Of a DNA stretch of 64,000 bases, positions 34,259 to 42,466 are shown one piece after another (within the stretch, counting starts at the first letter, position 1; each line of letters opens with the position of its first letter). A model generated the notes under the pieces. It worked only from the letters and a program-made list of their open reading frames with translations. It was not told the origin of the DNA and did no database searches. The position numbers and the translations under genes were made by a program. The stretch lies in NCBI RefSeq assembly GCF_001682865.1, contig NZ_MAQX01000002.1:17308-81307 (forward strand), in the 5' to 3' direction. Source of the DNA: Bacillus sp. FJAT-26390. Lineage in GTDB: Bacteria > Bacillota > Bacilli > Paenibacillales > Paenibacillaceae.

Positions 34259-34316
34259 AATTCCTATTAATTTACTAGGTATTGATAATGTAGCATCCAA
34301 ACTGGGATTAAGTCAA
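34259..34316 (-). promoter_or_regulatory. Candidate cysT promoter with CymR-like motif
   Basis: On the minus strand TTGACT (34311-34316) and TACATT (34287-34292) are 18 bases apart. Just downstream, ATAGGAATT (34259-34267) equals the conserved end of the CymR operator, but its other half matches poorly. No SAM riboswitch fits in the short leader of about 80 bases. Confidence 0.4.
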
Positions 34317-34390
34317 TAATAAATTTAGAAATCTAATCGCTTTTATAGCCTTTTCTTATGGCTGATTCAAAGACAAGCATTCCCAAGAAC

Positions 34391-34427
34391 AAAAAAAAGA
34401 GGAGATCAGCATATGCCGATACTCCTC
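34391..34427 (-). terminator. Intrinsic terminator of the YigZ gene
   Basis: GAGGAG arms (34399-34404 with 34422-34427) with further pairing ATC.GCA/TGC.GAT, followed by eight T on the minus strand. Confidence 0.88.
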
Positions 34428-34433
34428 TTCATC

Positions 34434-35066
34434 CTATTCGCCTTCAATATAATAAACATTTTCGCCTTCAGTTATGGCCGCTTGCCCTTGCGTCAGATCG
34501 GTTATCCAAGCGATAAACGCCTCTGCCTCAGGCACTTCCGGCAGGCAGCGTACGATAACGCGGTCCGTAAAATCCGTTCCGCCTACCCGCGTTCCCTTGC
34601 CGTGCAGCTCATTCTCCAGCTTGCCGTACCACGTATAGTCCACGTCAACGAACACTTCGCGGTGAAGCACATTTACGATCTCTTCTGCCGCTTCGATGCC
34701 GGCAACAGCACCGTCCGTGTAGGCTCTGACGAGCCCGCCTGCGCCAAGCATAATGCCGCCAAAGTAGCGCGTCACGACGACGGCGACATTTTTCAGACCC
34801 TTATGCTTGATGACTTCAAGAATCGGCTTGCCCGCCGTACCGCTTGGCTCGCCATCGTCGGAAGCCTTTTGGAACTGATCCCGCTCCCCCACCATATAAG
34901 CCGAGCAGTTATGCGTCGCCTGCTTGTGCAGCTGCTTGATCTCATTAATGAAAGCAACGGCTTCCTCTTCCGTCTCCACAGGCTTCGCATAACCGATGAA
35001 ACGGGACTTCTTGATGACGATCTCAGCGCTGGCCTGCTGCCTGACCGTCTTATACTTCTCGAGCAT
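34434..35066 (-). CDS. yvyE: YigZ/YvyE family protein (IMPACT/UPF0029)
   Basis: A 210-residue protein. The IMPACT domain has the signature KKSRFIGYAKPVETEEEA, HNCSAYMVGE, DDGEPSGTAGKPIL and GGIMLGAGGLVRAY. A small C-terminal ferredoxin-like domain follows. IMPACT-type proteins bind nucleic acids or ribosomes; the bacterial role is unsettled. It lies 36 bases past pgi in the same direction and is probably co-transcribed. Confidence 0.93.
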   Translation of the reverse strand: MLEKYKTVRQQASAEIVIKKSRFIGYAKPVETEEEAVAFINEIKQLHKQATHNCSAYMVGERDQFQKASDDGEPSGTAGKPILEVIKHKGLKNVAVVVTRYFGGIMLGAGGLVRAYTDGAVAGIEAAEEIVNVLHREVFVDVDYTWYGKLENELHGKGTRVGGTDFTDRVIVRCLPEVPEAEAFIAWITDLTQGQAAITEGENVYYIEGE

Positions 35067-35102
35067 AGGCTAAAACTCCCGTATACCGATCAAGCCGGTT
35101 GA

Positions 35103-36452
35103 TTACAGCCTTGCTTCCAGCTCGGCTTTTTCCTTCTCGAAGCCCGGTTTGCCGAGCAATGCGAACATGTTCTTTTTGTAAGCTTCAACGCCCGGTTGGT
35201 CGAATGGATTAACGCCAAGCAGGTAACCGCTGATTCCGCATGCTTTTTCAAAGAAATACACAAGGTAACCAAACGTGTAAGGCGTCATGTCCGCAATGTT
35301 AACGATTAGGTTTGGAACTTGTCCATCCGTATGCGCAAGAAGCGTGCCTTCGAACGCTTTTTTGTTAACGAAATCCATCGTCTTGCCAGTCAAGAAGTTC
35401 AAGCCGTCAAGATCCGCTGCATCATGCTCGATTGTAATATGCTCAGATACTTCATTCACTTGAATAACCGTTTCGAAAATGTTCCGGTTGCCCTCTTGGA
35501 TAAATTGCCCCATCGAGTGAAGGTCAGTCGAGAAGTCAACGGCTGCCGGGAAAATACCTTTATAGTCTTTGCCTTCGCTTTCGCCGAAGAGCTGTTTCCA
35601 CCACTCGGATACGAAGTGCAGCGACGGCTCGTAGTTCACGAGAATTTCAGTCGCTTTGCCTTTGCGGTATAGCGCGTTGCGTGCTGCCGCATATTGGTAA
35701 GCCTCGTTCTCAGCAAGGTTAGGGTTGCTGTATTCTTTGGATGCATCCGCTGCGCCCTGCATGATCGATTCGATGTTGATTCCGGCAGCAGCGATTGGAA
35801 GCAAGCCTACCGCTGTAAGCACGGAGTAGCGTCCGCCAACATCGTCAGGAATGATGAACGACTCGTAGCCTTCTTCCGAAGAAAGCTTTTTAAGCGCGCC
35901 CTTCTCGCTGTCCGTTGTCGCGTAAATGCGTTTGCGGGCTTCTTCTTTGCCGTATTTCTTCTCAAGCGCTGCGCGGAATACGCGGAATGCGATGGCAGGC
36001 TCAGTCGTCGTGCCGGATTTCGAGATAACGTTGATCGACCAGTCGCGGCCTTCAACCAATTGCAGAAGGTGAGTAACGTAAGTCGAGCTGATGTTGTTGC
36101 CAGCGAACAAAACTTGCGGCGTTTTGCGCTGCTCTTTTGGCAAAATATTATAGAAAGAGTGCGACAGCGCTTCGATTGCCGCGCGTGCTCCCAAATAGGA
36201 ACCGCCGATGCCGATTACGATCAGCACTTCTGAGTCCGATTTGATCTTCTCAGCAGCCTTCTGAATGCGAGCGAACTCTTCTTTATCATAATTAGTCGGA
36301 AGGTCGATCCAGCCCAAATAGTCCGAGCCTGCTCCCGTTCCGTTATGTAATTGCTCATGCGCAAGGCGAACGGATTCTGCCAAGTAATCAATTTCATGCT
36401 TGCCGACAAAAGTCAGCGCTTTGCTGTAGTCAAACTGAACTGTTTTGCTCAT
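35103..36452 (-). CDS. pgi: Glucose-6-phosphate isomerase
   Basis: A 449-residue enzyme interconverting glucose 6-phosphate and fructose 6-phosphate in glycolysis. The short Bacillus-type form has the sugar-phosphate site [27 protein letters not shown] and [20 protein letters not shown]. Also present are [17 protein letters not shown] and [13 protein letters not shown], which carries the catalytic Lys. ATG with AGGAGG upstream. The divergent spacer 36453-36621 presumably holds promoters for this gene and the next. Confidence 0.96.
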   Translation of the reverse strand: MSKTVQFDYSKALTFVGKHEIDYLAESVRLAHEQLHNGTGAGSDYLGWIDLPTNYDKEEFARIQKAAEKIKSDSEVLIVIGIGGSYLGARAAIEALSHSFYNILPKEQRKTPQVLFAGNNISSTYVTHLLQLVEGRDWSINVISKSGTTTEPAIAFRVFRAALEKKYGKEEARKRIYATTDSEKGALKKLSSEEGYESFIIPDDVGGRYSVLTAVGLLPIAAAGINIESIMQGAADASKEYSNPNLAENEAYQYAAARNALYRKGKATEILVNYEPSLHFVSEWWKQLFGESEGKDYKGIFPAAVDFSTDLHSMGQFIQEGNRNIFETVIQVNEVSEHITIEHDAADLDGLNFLTGKTMDFVNKKAFEGTLLAHTDGQVPNLIVNIADMTPYTFGYLVYFFEKACGISGYLLGVNPFDQPGVEAYKKNMFALLGKPGFEKEKAELEARL

Positions 36453-36621
36453 GTTAATGTATGCCTCCTAAAAATTTCTCGATATACAACCCTGATAATG
36501 CTTTTCAACTTAGCATCTACAATATCGGATTTACCTAATAAAAACAAGCAACAAACAATGAATAATTGATGAATTAGCGGTATACTTAATTAAAAAAAGA
36601 TTAAGAGCGGAGGAAATCTTC

Positions 36622-37515
36622 ATGAAAAAGATCGGATTTATCGGGTTAGGCGTTATGGGACTTGGAATGGCAACGAATTTACTAAACAAAGGCTTCGAGG
36701 TGACGGTATATAACCGCACGCCAGGCAAAGCAGACTCCCTTACCGCCCTTGGCGCAAAAGAATTGGACAGCCCCTCTGCCGTAGCGCAAGAATCGGAAAT
36801 TGTTATTACGATGATTAGCAACGATTCCGCAATTCGCGAGGTTTATTGGGGAGAGAACGGCATCTTTGCTGGAACACGCAGCGGTCATACGCTCATTGAC
36901 AGCAGCACAATCTCGCCGACTTTGGCGAAGGAGCTTGCGGCGGCGGCGGCGGATCTTGGCGCCTCGTTCCTCGACGCTCCGGTGACTGGCAGCAAGCCGG
37001 CAGCAGAAGGCGGTACGCTTGTATTCATGGTAGGAGGTTCTACAGACACGCTTAGCGGAGCCACTGATGTTTTGCTTGCAATGGGCCGCAAGGTCATTCC
37101 GATGGGCGCTAACGGCAGCGGCTCCGTGGCGAAGCTTGCGCATAACACGATCGTTGGCATCAATGTTGTCGCATTGGCCGAAGGCATGGCGATTGCCGCA
37201 AGCGGCGGCATCGACGGCGCTTCGTTCATCGAGCTCGTCCAATCGGGCGGCGCAGCAAGCAAGGCAGCGGAGCTCAAGGGCGCCAAGCTGCTGGAAGGCA
37301 ATTATGACGTGCAATTCTCGCTTGAGCTGATGCTGAAGGACTTGAAGCTGAGCTCCGTCCTATCGGACGGCTTGAAAGTGCCAACGCCATTGCTCGAAGC
37401 AGCGAAGAACCAATTCCAGATCGGAGACACCATGGGACTTGGCGAGCTTGATATGTGCAGCGTAGCTCAAGCCTATGAGCAATGGATCGGACGCAAGCTT
37501 GGCGATAAAGCTTAG
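36622..37515 (+). CDS. NAD(P)-dependent beta-hydroxyacid dehydrogenase
   Basis: A 297-residue 6-phosphogluconate/3-hydroxyisobutyrate dehydrogenase-family protein. The cofactor loop is IGFIGLGVMGLGMATNL. The substrate loop APVTGSKPAAEGGTL and the catalytic Lys in SVAKLAHNTIVG are present. Substrate not determined; 3-hydroxyisobutyrate, tartronate semialdehyde or succinic semialdehyde are possibilities. A related but distinct gene is at 62046. Confidence 0.9.
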   Translation: MKKIGFIGLGVMGLGMATNLLNKGFEVTVYNRTPGKADSLTALGAKELDSPSAVAQESEIVITMISNDSAIREVYWGENGIFAGTRSGHTLIDSSTISPTLAKELAAAAADLGASFLDAPVTGSKPAAEGGTLVFMVGGSTDTLSGATDVLLAMGRKVIPMGANGSGSVAKLAHNTIVGINVVALAEGMAIAASGGIDGASFIELVQSGGAASKAAELKGAKLLEGNYDVQFSLELMLKDLKLSSVLSDGLKVPTPLLEAAKNQFQIGDTMGLGELDMCSVAQAYEQWIGRKLGDKA

Positions 37516-37557
37516 GTTTTCGTAAGGCATACTATTTAATACGCTCAGCCATCATAG

Positions 37558-37613
37558 AAACAAAGAGTTGCCTTGATTGCAAATGCACTGCAATCGAGGC
37601 AACTCTTTGTTTG
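37558..37613. terminator. Strong bidirectional terminator between the dehydrogenase gene and tatA
   Basis: Almost perfect 20-bp inverted repeat (CAAAGAGTTGCCTTGATTGC from 37561, partner ending near 37609), 7-base loop, A/T-rich ends. It closes two convergent units. Confidence 0.9.
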
Positions 37614-37625
37614 ATTAGGCCAACC

Positions 37626-37817
37626 TTATTTGGCTGCTTCCTGCTTCTCAATGACATCGTCCTTCGTCTCCGCGACAAGCTCCTTCGCGGAAGACTTAAA
37701 CTCATGAAGCGTTCTTCCTACCGCTCTGCCCAGTTCCGGCAGCTTGGATGGCCCAAATATGATCAATACCACTACAAGAATCATAATAAGTCCCGGCAAA
37801 CCAATACTTTGCAGCAT
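37626..37817 (-). CDS. tatA: Twin-arginine translocase subunit TatA
   Basis: 63 residues: a short N-terminal membrane helix ([16 protein letters not shown]), the conserved hinge [17 protein letters not shown], and an amphipathic helix with a charged tail. The ATG at 37817 is 10 bases after GGAG; a TTG one codon earlier is also possible. It is the last gene of the amine oxidase-ridA-tatA unit. Together with the divergent tatC it makes a minimal TatAC system as known from bacilli. Confidence 0.95.
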   Translation of the reverse strand: MLQSIGLPGLIMILVVVLIIFGPSKLPELGRAVGRTLHEFKSSAKELVAETKDDVIEKQEAAK

Positions 37818-37864
37818 CAACCATCATCTCCATTTCTTCTTTATATAGGACTAAGCTACTGCTA

Positions 37865-38428
37865 TTAATTTTGGTTGTGAGCGATCGGATAAGCAGCCAC
37901 TGCTTCGATCTCAATTAGCCAATCCTTGTTGACTAAGCCCGCTACGCCTACTGTTGAGCGTGCCACTTTGGTAGGGTTCTCCTTCGTATTGAAGAACTTC
38001 GCATAGGCATTGAACCAGCCTTGATAATCGAATTCGCCCTTCTTCGCTTCGTCAGCCGTCACGTATACCCTGAGATAAATTACATCCTTCATGCTAAGGC
38101 CTTGTTCCTTAAGCTGCTTTTCGATGTTCAAAAGGATACCTTCCCCTTGCTTTTCCGTGTCTCCGTAACGCTCATACACCGTCTTGCCATCCTTGTTCAG
38201 AAGCGGCGGAACCGTACCGCTCGTCGAGAACGTCGCTGCTCCGGAAGGCAAAGCCACCGCGCTGGCAATTGACGAGGTTGGGCTTCCGTAAAATTCAGGC
38301 TCGTTTACCGGCGTTAACGGCAATTTATTAGGCAATAATGCGCTTGCATAGGCGGATGCACCCAGGAAGCATGACAATATGGCTGCTCCGACTGCGATTT
38401 TCGCGTTGCGCTTCAACTTTATCTCCAT
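37865..38428 (-). CDS. RidA-family imine/enamine deaminase with an export signal
   Basis: 187 residues from ATG 38428, 10 bases after a perfect AGGAGG. A signal peptide (basic KLKRNAK, hydrophobic IAVGAAILSCFLGASA, cut near SAYA-SA) precedes a linker. The RidA core follows with FSTSGTVPP, LKEQGLSMKDVIYLRVYVT, and the carboxylate-binding Arg in VARSTVGVAGL plus IEIEAVAAY. RidA hydrolyses 2-aminoacrylate and other imines. Normal RidA is cytosolic and about 125-130 residues, so export is unusual. It lies between the amine oxidase and tatA, with 47-base gaps. Confidence 0.88.
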   Translation of the reverse strand: MEIKLKRNAKIAVGAAILSCFLGASAYASALLPNKLPLTPVNEPEFYGSPTSSIASAVALPSGAATFSTSGTVPPLLNKDGKTVYERYGDTEKQGEGILLNIEKQLKEQGLSMKDVIYLRVYVTADEAKKGEFDYQGWFNAYAKFFNTKENPTKVARSTVGVAGLVNKDWLIEIEAVAAYPIAHNQN

Positions 38429-38475
38429 CTTTAGCATTCCTCCTAAAGTTTCATGAACCGGCATGAATCAGCTTG

Positions 38476-40080
38476 CTACTCTTTCATCACGCGCTGATGA
38501 ATATCGGTTACGACTGCGCGTGCAGATTCGATGCCGCCTGCCATCCATGCCGTAATATAGCTCATATGCTCACCCGCAAGATAGACTCTGCGGTCCGGCT
38601 TGCACAACGTCGGATAAACGGTCGTACGCTGGTCGCCTGTGTAAGATACCCAGCCGCCAAGATTGTACTTGATTCGCTTCCAGTCTATAGAGAATGAGGC
38701 CTCGAACTCTTTATGATATTGTGGATGTATCTTCGCGCCCTGCTGAAGCGCATGCGCTTCCCTCTGAATATACGACATCTCGCCTAGCTTATCCGCGCTT
38801 CCGCCGAACGCGTAATAGCCGAGCAGCAGCCCTTTCTTCTGCATATACCCTGTCGGCGGGTAATAGATCGATGAGATATCCATGTTGGTCAGCGTATTGC
38901 CACCGTAAATTTGCTCATCCTCTTCCCAGAATCGGCGCTTGAATTGCAAGCCGATCTTGCCTGCTGACGCGTAGCTGATACTATCAATCGCCTTTTTCAT
39001 CTCCGGAGAGAAGTCGGCTTTGACCGATTTCAGCACAGATAGAGGAATCGTGCATATGCAATATTCGCCTTCGATCTTACGCTCCTCACCTGAAGCAAGA
39101 TCTTTATAAAGGACGGTTACGCCACTGCCGCTTTGCTTGATTTCAATGACCTCGGAGTGGAACTTAATTTTACCTTTTAGCCTTTTCTCGAAAGCATTAG
39201 AGATCGCGTCCATGCCGCCAACCGGATGGAACATCATCATTTGCTGATCATAGCCGTATTCGCTGCTGAAATAATTGCCGAAGCCTGAATTCAAAATAGC
39301 CTTCATGCTGAACGGATCCCGAATGACGCCGGCATCAAGCCTTGCGCCCGGCTCGTCCTTATAACCGCCGCGCGAGGAAGCCTTGTAGAACAAATCGGCA
39401 TCCAAGCCGCCTTCCGAGCGCAGGTAGGCAACCAGCTTTTCCTTCTCTTCGGCAGTAATCGGCAGATCGAGCGCATTTTGGTTAACCGCTTTGGCCATTA
39501 ATTCGTTAACGTATCCGCGAACATCCGCTTTTGCTTCGCGCTTTCTGACTTTTTTGCCGGAAAGCTCGCCAACTTCCTCGTTATAGTAATAAGCGTGATC
39601 ATTCACATTGTTGAATGGTTCAATAGGAATGCCGAACTTACGGATATACTCCATCGTGACATGGAACTGCGGAATACGCATAGGACCGCCATTCAAATAT
39701 AAGCCGTCCGCGAATCGCGCCACTTGCTTGGATGTCCCTATTTCAGCTATCGTCGTTCCGCGCCGCACAGACCAGATGCGTCCTCCCGAACGGGCGCGCG
39801 CCTCCAGAATCGTACAATCGTAGCCGGCTTGGCTAAGCTCGTAAGCGGCAGTCATCCCTGCAATACCAGCGCCTAGAATTATAATCTTTTTGCCGCCTTT
39901 TTTACTCATCGACAGCTCGTTCCCGTCCGGCGGCTCAAAGTCTGCTGCCTTTAGCGTCTCCGGAGATAGCAGCCCAAGCGTACCCATTACGCTAAATACG
40001 GCTGCTCCTCCGCCTATCTTCCCCACTGTGCTCAGAAACTGCCGCCTGGACATCTCGCTAGGCGTTTTCGTCGACTCCAT
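38476..40080 (-). CDS. Tat-exported flavin amine/L-amino-acid oxidase
   Basis: 534 residues from ATG 40080 (MESTKTPSEM), 8 bases after GGAG; a frame start at 40116 is less supported. A twin-arginine signal SRRQFLSTVG and a hydrophobic stretch (GGGAAVFSVMGTLGLL) target it to Tat. The FAD fold has ILGAGIAGMTAAYELSQAGY and LEARARSGGRIWSVRR. The C-terminal YLAGEHMSYITAWMAGGIESA is typical of monoamine and L-amino-acid oxidases. The reaction yields an imine, hydrogen peroxide and, after hydrolysis, ammonia. It is first in the operon with the exported RidA and tatA. A TnrA/GlnR-like box lies about 80 bases upstream. Substrate unknown. Confidence 0.92.
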   Translation of the reverse strand: MESTKTPSEMSRRQFLSTVGKIGGGAAVFSVMGTLGLLSPETLKAADFEPPDGNELSMSKKGGKKIIILGAGIAGMTAAYELSQAGYDCTILEARARSGGRIWSVRRGTTIAEIGTSKQVARFADGLYLNGGPMRIPQFHVTMEYIRKFGIPIEPFNNVNDHAYYYNEEVGELSGKKVRKREAKADVRGYVNELMAKAVNQNALDLPITAEEKEKLVAYLRSEGGLDADLFYKASSRGGYKDEPGARLDAGVIRDPFSMKAILNSGFGNYFSSEYGYDQQMMMFHPVGGMDAISNAFEKRLKGKIKFHSEVIEIKQSGSGVTVLYKDLASGEERKIEGEYCICTIPLSVLKSVKADFSPEMKKAIDSISYASAGKIGLQFKRRFWEEDEQIYGGNTLTNMDISSIYYPPTGYMQKKGLLLGYYAFGGSADKLGEMSYIQREAHALQQGAKIHPQYHKEFEASFSIDWKRIKYNLGGWVSYTGDQRTTVYPTLCKPDRRVYLAGEHMSYITAWMAGGIESARAVVTDIHQRVMKE

Positions 40081-40158
40081 TCCGCTCACTCCATTCGTCG
40101 GCTTTGTAAATCTCACAACGAAAAGATAACACGGACTACAGAGCCCACTCTATTATTA

Positions 40159-40175
40159 TGTAAGAAAAACTAACA
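40159..40175. promoter_or_regulatory. TnrA/GlnR-type operator 1 (amine oxidase side)
   Basis: TGTAAGAAAAACTAACA matches the TnrA/GlnR consensus TGTNANAWWWTMTNACA at every defined base but one (T11). Its centre is about 88 bases before the oxidase start. That could place it near -50, but the -10 there is weak. Confidence 0.7.
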
Positions 40176-40341
40176 TAAATATTCTTTATATATTTTGACG
40201 TATCAATAAAAAAAGTATTTATAGTCAGTTCATCCTGCATAAAAATGGGCAAATTCCTTTTTCAAACAAATATTCATAGTCCATCAAGACCATTGTCTTC
40301 TTTCATTCAGCCTGCTAAAATCACCATCAAGGTCATTTTCA

Positions 40342-40358
40342 TGTTATATAAACTCACT
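40342..40358. promoter_or_regulatory. TnrA/GlnR-type operator 2 (regulator/tatC side)
   Basis: TGTTATATAAACTCACT matches the same consensus with two mismatches (T11 and A17). TATCAT at 40365-40370 is a possible -10 for the MerR gene. The site would then overlap the -35 region, which suggests repression or autoregulation. The rest of the 40081-40422 gap is AT-rich promoter sequence without a gene. Confidence 0.55.
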
Positions 40359-40422
40359 TTAACCTATCATTTGCATGCAAGAAAGCACTCACCTATTTTT
40401 AATTGTTATAGGAGGCGAAGCA

Positions 40423-40659
40423 ATGAGCAATAAAGTGATTAGAATTGGCGCCGTTTGTGAATTAACCGGTTTAACGGAGAGGCAGATTCGTTATTACGAG
40501 GAAAAGCAGCTCATTTTCCCTGACAGGACGCGAGGCGGCGCAAGGAAATTCTCTTTCGAGGATGTGGACATTCTTAAGGAGATTCAAACAAAGCTTCAAG
40601 ATGGCTTCCACACGTTCGAGCTTCGCAAGGCATACGCTCGCCATCATATGCGTTCCTAA
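40423..40659 (+). CDS. Short TnrA/GlnR-like MerR-family regulator
   Basis: 78 residues from ATG 40423, after GGAGG 7 bases upstream. VIRIGAVCELTGLTERQIRYYEEKQ, then LIFPDRT, GGARKFSFEDVDILKEI and LQDGFHTFELRK, follows B. subtilis TnrA almost position by position through the winged helix and the following helix. TnrA has about 110 residues and GlnR about 135. The C-terminal part by which they bind feedback-inhibited glutamine synthetase is missing here. It precedes tatC by 24 bases in the same unit. I infer nitrogen-linked control of this locus. Confidence 0.88.
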   Translation: MSNKVIRIGAVCELTGLTERQIRYYEEKQLIFPDRTRGGARKFSFEDVDILKEIQTKLQDGFHTFELRKAYARHHMRS

Positions 40660-40683
40660 TATTAGGAAAGGTAGTGCATCTTA

Positions 40684-41436
40684 ATGAGCAATAGAACCAA
40701 TATGCCTTTATTAGAGCATCTCTTCGAGCTTCGCAAGCTGCTGATTTCGATTTTCGCCGTATTTGCCGTATTCACTGGCGCTGGCCTTGCCGTATCGCCG
40801 ATTATTTTAGACTATATTAAAAGCACACCGCCGGCTTCGACGCTCGAATGGAATGTTTTCTCCCCCTTCGACGGAATCCGCATGTACATGAACATATCGC
40901 TTGCATTCGCTGTTACCTCTTCATTGCCCGTCACGCTTTATCTGATCTGGGGTTTCGTCAAAAAAGGATTGCATCAGCATGAACGAAGCGCGACGCTCAG
41001 ATACATCCCTTACAGCGTGTTATGTCTGCTGCTTGGGCTTGCCTTTGGGTATTATGTCGTGCTGCCAATGAGCTTCTCCTTCATCACGGATGTATCCGAT
41101 AAGCTGAATCTTGTCGAAACCTATGGCATTACCCAATACTTCAGCTTCATGATTAACATTGTCCTGCCGATCGCCTTCGCTTTCGAGCTTCCGATTCTCG
41201 TCATGTTCCTGACCAAAATCGGCTTATTGACGCCTGAACGGCTTAAGAAATCGCGGCGTTATGCTTATCTCATTCTTGTTATCGTCGCGAACGTGATCTC
41301 ACCGCCGGATTTTGTCTCTGCCTTTATCATCTTAATTCCGCTTGTCGCACTCTACGAGATCAGCGTCTTCCTCTCGCGGAGCGTGCACCGCAAGAGGCTG
41401 AAAAAAACTATCGAAGGCGCAAGCGCGGCTGTTTAA
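40684..41436 (+). CDS. tatC: Twin-arginine translocase subunit TatC
   Basis: A 250-residue protein with six membrane helices. The N-terminal cytosolic signature PLLEHLFELRKLL is the twin-arginine receptor region. FVKKGLHQHERSATLRYIPYSV, FGYYVVLPMSFSFITD and PPDFVSAFIILIPLVALYEISVF are standard TatC segments. It is co-transcribed behind the TnrA-like regulator and divergent from the oxidase-ridA-tatA unit. Confidence 0.95.
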   Translation: MSNRTNMPLLEHLFELRKLLISIFAVFAVFTGAGLAVSPIILDYIKSTPPASTLEWNVFSPFDGIRMYMNISLAFAVTSSLPVTLYLIWGFVKKGLHQHERSATLRYIPYSVLCLLLGLAFGYYVVLPMSFSFITDVSDKLNLVETYGITQYFSFMINIVLPIAFAFELPILVMFLTKIGLLTPERLKKSRRYAYLILVIVANVISPPDFVSAFIILIPLVALYEISVFLSRSVHRKRLKKTIEGASAAV

Positions 41437-41449
41437 CGTCTATATAAAC

Positions 41450-41490
41450 AATGAAGGCCGCCAGGATTATCCCGGCGGCCTTCATTGTCT
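41450..41490. terminator. Bidirectional hairpin terminator between tatC and the CtaM-like gene
   Basis: Perfect 13-bp stem AATGAAGGCCGCC (41450-41462) with GGCGGCCTTCATT (41474-41486). T tracts are short on the plus side. Confidence 0.75.
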
Positions 41491-41492
41491 TC

Positions 41493-42020
41493 TCAATAAT
41501 AAGGAGAAATCATCAGATATACAACAACGCCCGTAAAGCTCACGTACAGCCAGATTGGCATCGTCCATCTCGCGATTTTGCGGTGCTTGTCCACCTTCAT
41601 TTGCAAGCCGCGGACAGCAGACAGCAAAGCAAGCGGCACAACAACAATAGCTAGCAAAATATGCGTTAGCAGAATGAAGAAATAAATTGAGCGCAGCGCG
41701 CCCTCTCCGCCGTATTTCGTTGATTCCGTCAAATAATGGTAAGTGACGTAGGAAACAAGAAACAGCGTCGTGGATGTAAAAGCAGCCCCGATGAATGTAC
41801 GATGAAGACGTACATTTTTCTTCAAAATCGCAACTAGCGCAACAACCAGCGCAATAAAGGTGAAGCAGTTGAATATCGCATTAAGCAGCGGCAATATCGT
41901 AACGTCAAAGCCGATCTCCCCGTCGTATGCCGGCAAGAAGAACAAAATCGTTATGATCGCTACTAGGACCAGTGACAAGATCGCCACCAAGGGTCCAACG
42001 TTTTTTTCCTTCAAGAACAT
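41493..42020 (-). CDS. ctaM: DUF420 membrane protein, CtaM/YozB-like
   Basis: A 175-residue protein with about five membrane helices (LVAILSLVLVAIITILFFLPAY at the start, a C-terminal LYVSFTGVVVYLMISPYY). The conserved histidines lie in RLHRTFIGAAF, TYHYLTES, LLTHILLAIVVVPLAL and KHRKIARWTMPIWLYV. This is the DUF420 pattern. Members called CtaM/YozB are needed for haem-copper oxidase function in Bacillus and Staphylococcus. No oxidase genes are nearby. AGGAGG precedes the ATG. Confidence 0.88.
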   Translation of the reverse strand: MFLKEKNVGPLVAILSLVLVAIITILFFLPAYDGEIGFDVTILPLLNAIFNCFTFIALVVALVAILKKNVRLHRTFIGAAFTSTTLFLVSYVTYHYLTESTKYGGEGALRSIYFFILLTHILLAIVVVPLALLSAVRGLQMKVDKHRKIARWTMPIWLYVSFTGVVVYLMISPYY

Positions 42021-42394
42021 AACCTCCTAAGTAAACGCGAAGGCTTAAAGCATGCGCGCTTCTTTCTCTCTTAACCTTATCCGATTTGCATAGTCCAAAT
42101 CAATTTGATTTACCGTATAGTTGTCACGAAAAATCGAATTTTGCGCCATTCTTCAATATAAGAAAGCCGAAGCAGACAAGCCCATACTTTGAAAAATTAT
42201 CATGGTGATTCCATTATTTAGTATAAACGACAGCACGGCCTTTGCAATCCGCCGGTTCAATTGCTTTTCCCCCTCCACCCCTAATGTTTTGTCTATATTT
42301 AGCCATTACAAAGCTAATTGTAGCGCTGCGGAGCCGGGTCCTTATATAACCATGTTTTATGATTGTTAGCACGATATTAGGGATTATGAGCAGG
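42021..42394. other. Gap without a recognisable gene
   Basis: About 370 AT-rich bases between the CtaM-like gene and the PpnP terminator. The left end should contain the ctaM promoter; TTGATT and TAAGGT near 42075-42105 on the minus strand are weak candidates. I see no credible reading frame with a ribosome site, and no repeat or RNA fold that stands out. Confidence 0.5.
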
Positions 42395-42449
42395 CAAAAA
42401 AAAGAGGCTTTCCCCCGGCGATTGCTCGCAGGTGTGGAAAGCCTCTTTT
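42395..42449 (-). terminator. Intrinsic terminator of ppnP
   Basis: Stem 42436-42447 with 42402-42413 and eight T afterwards on the minus strand, about 20 bases past the stop at 42467. Confidence 0.88.
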
Positions 42450-42466
42450 GAACTTGCTAGGCAAAA

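Noticed and set aside
34198-34316. SAM (S-box) riboswitch or T-box in front of the sulfate operon
   Set aside because: The leader is only about 80-90 bases and lacks the multi-helix core and an anti-terminator pair.
37561-37609. The 20-bp inverted repeat as a mobile-element end or small RNA
   Set aside because: It lies between two convergent genes and has the form of a bidirectional terminator; no other element features are present.
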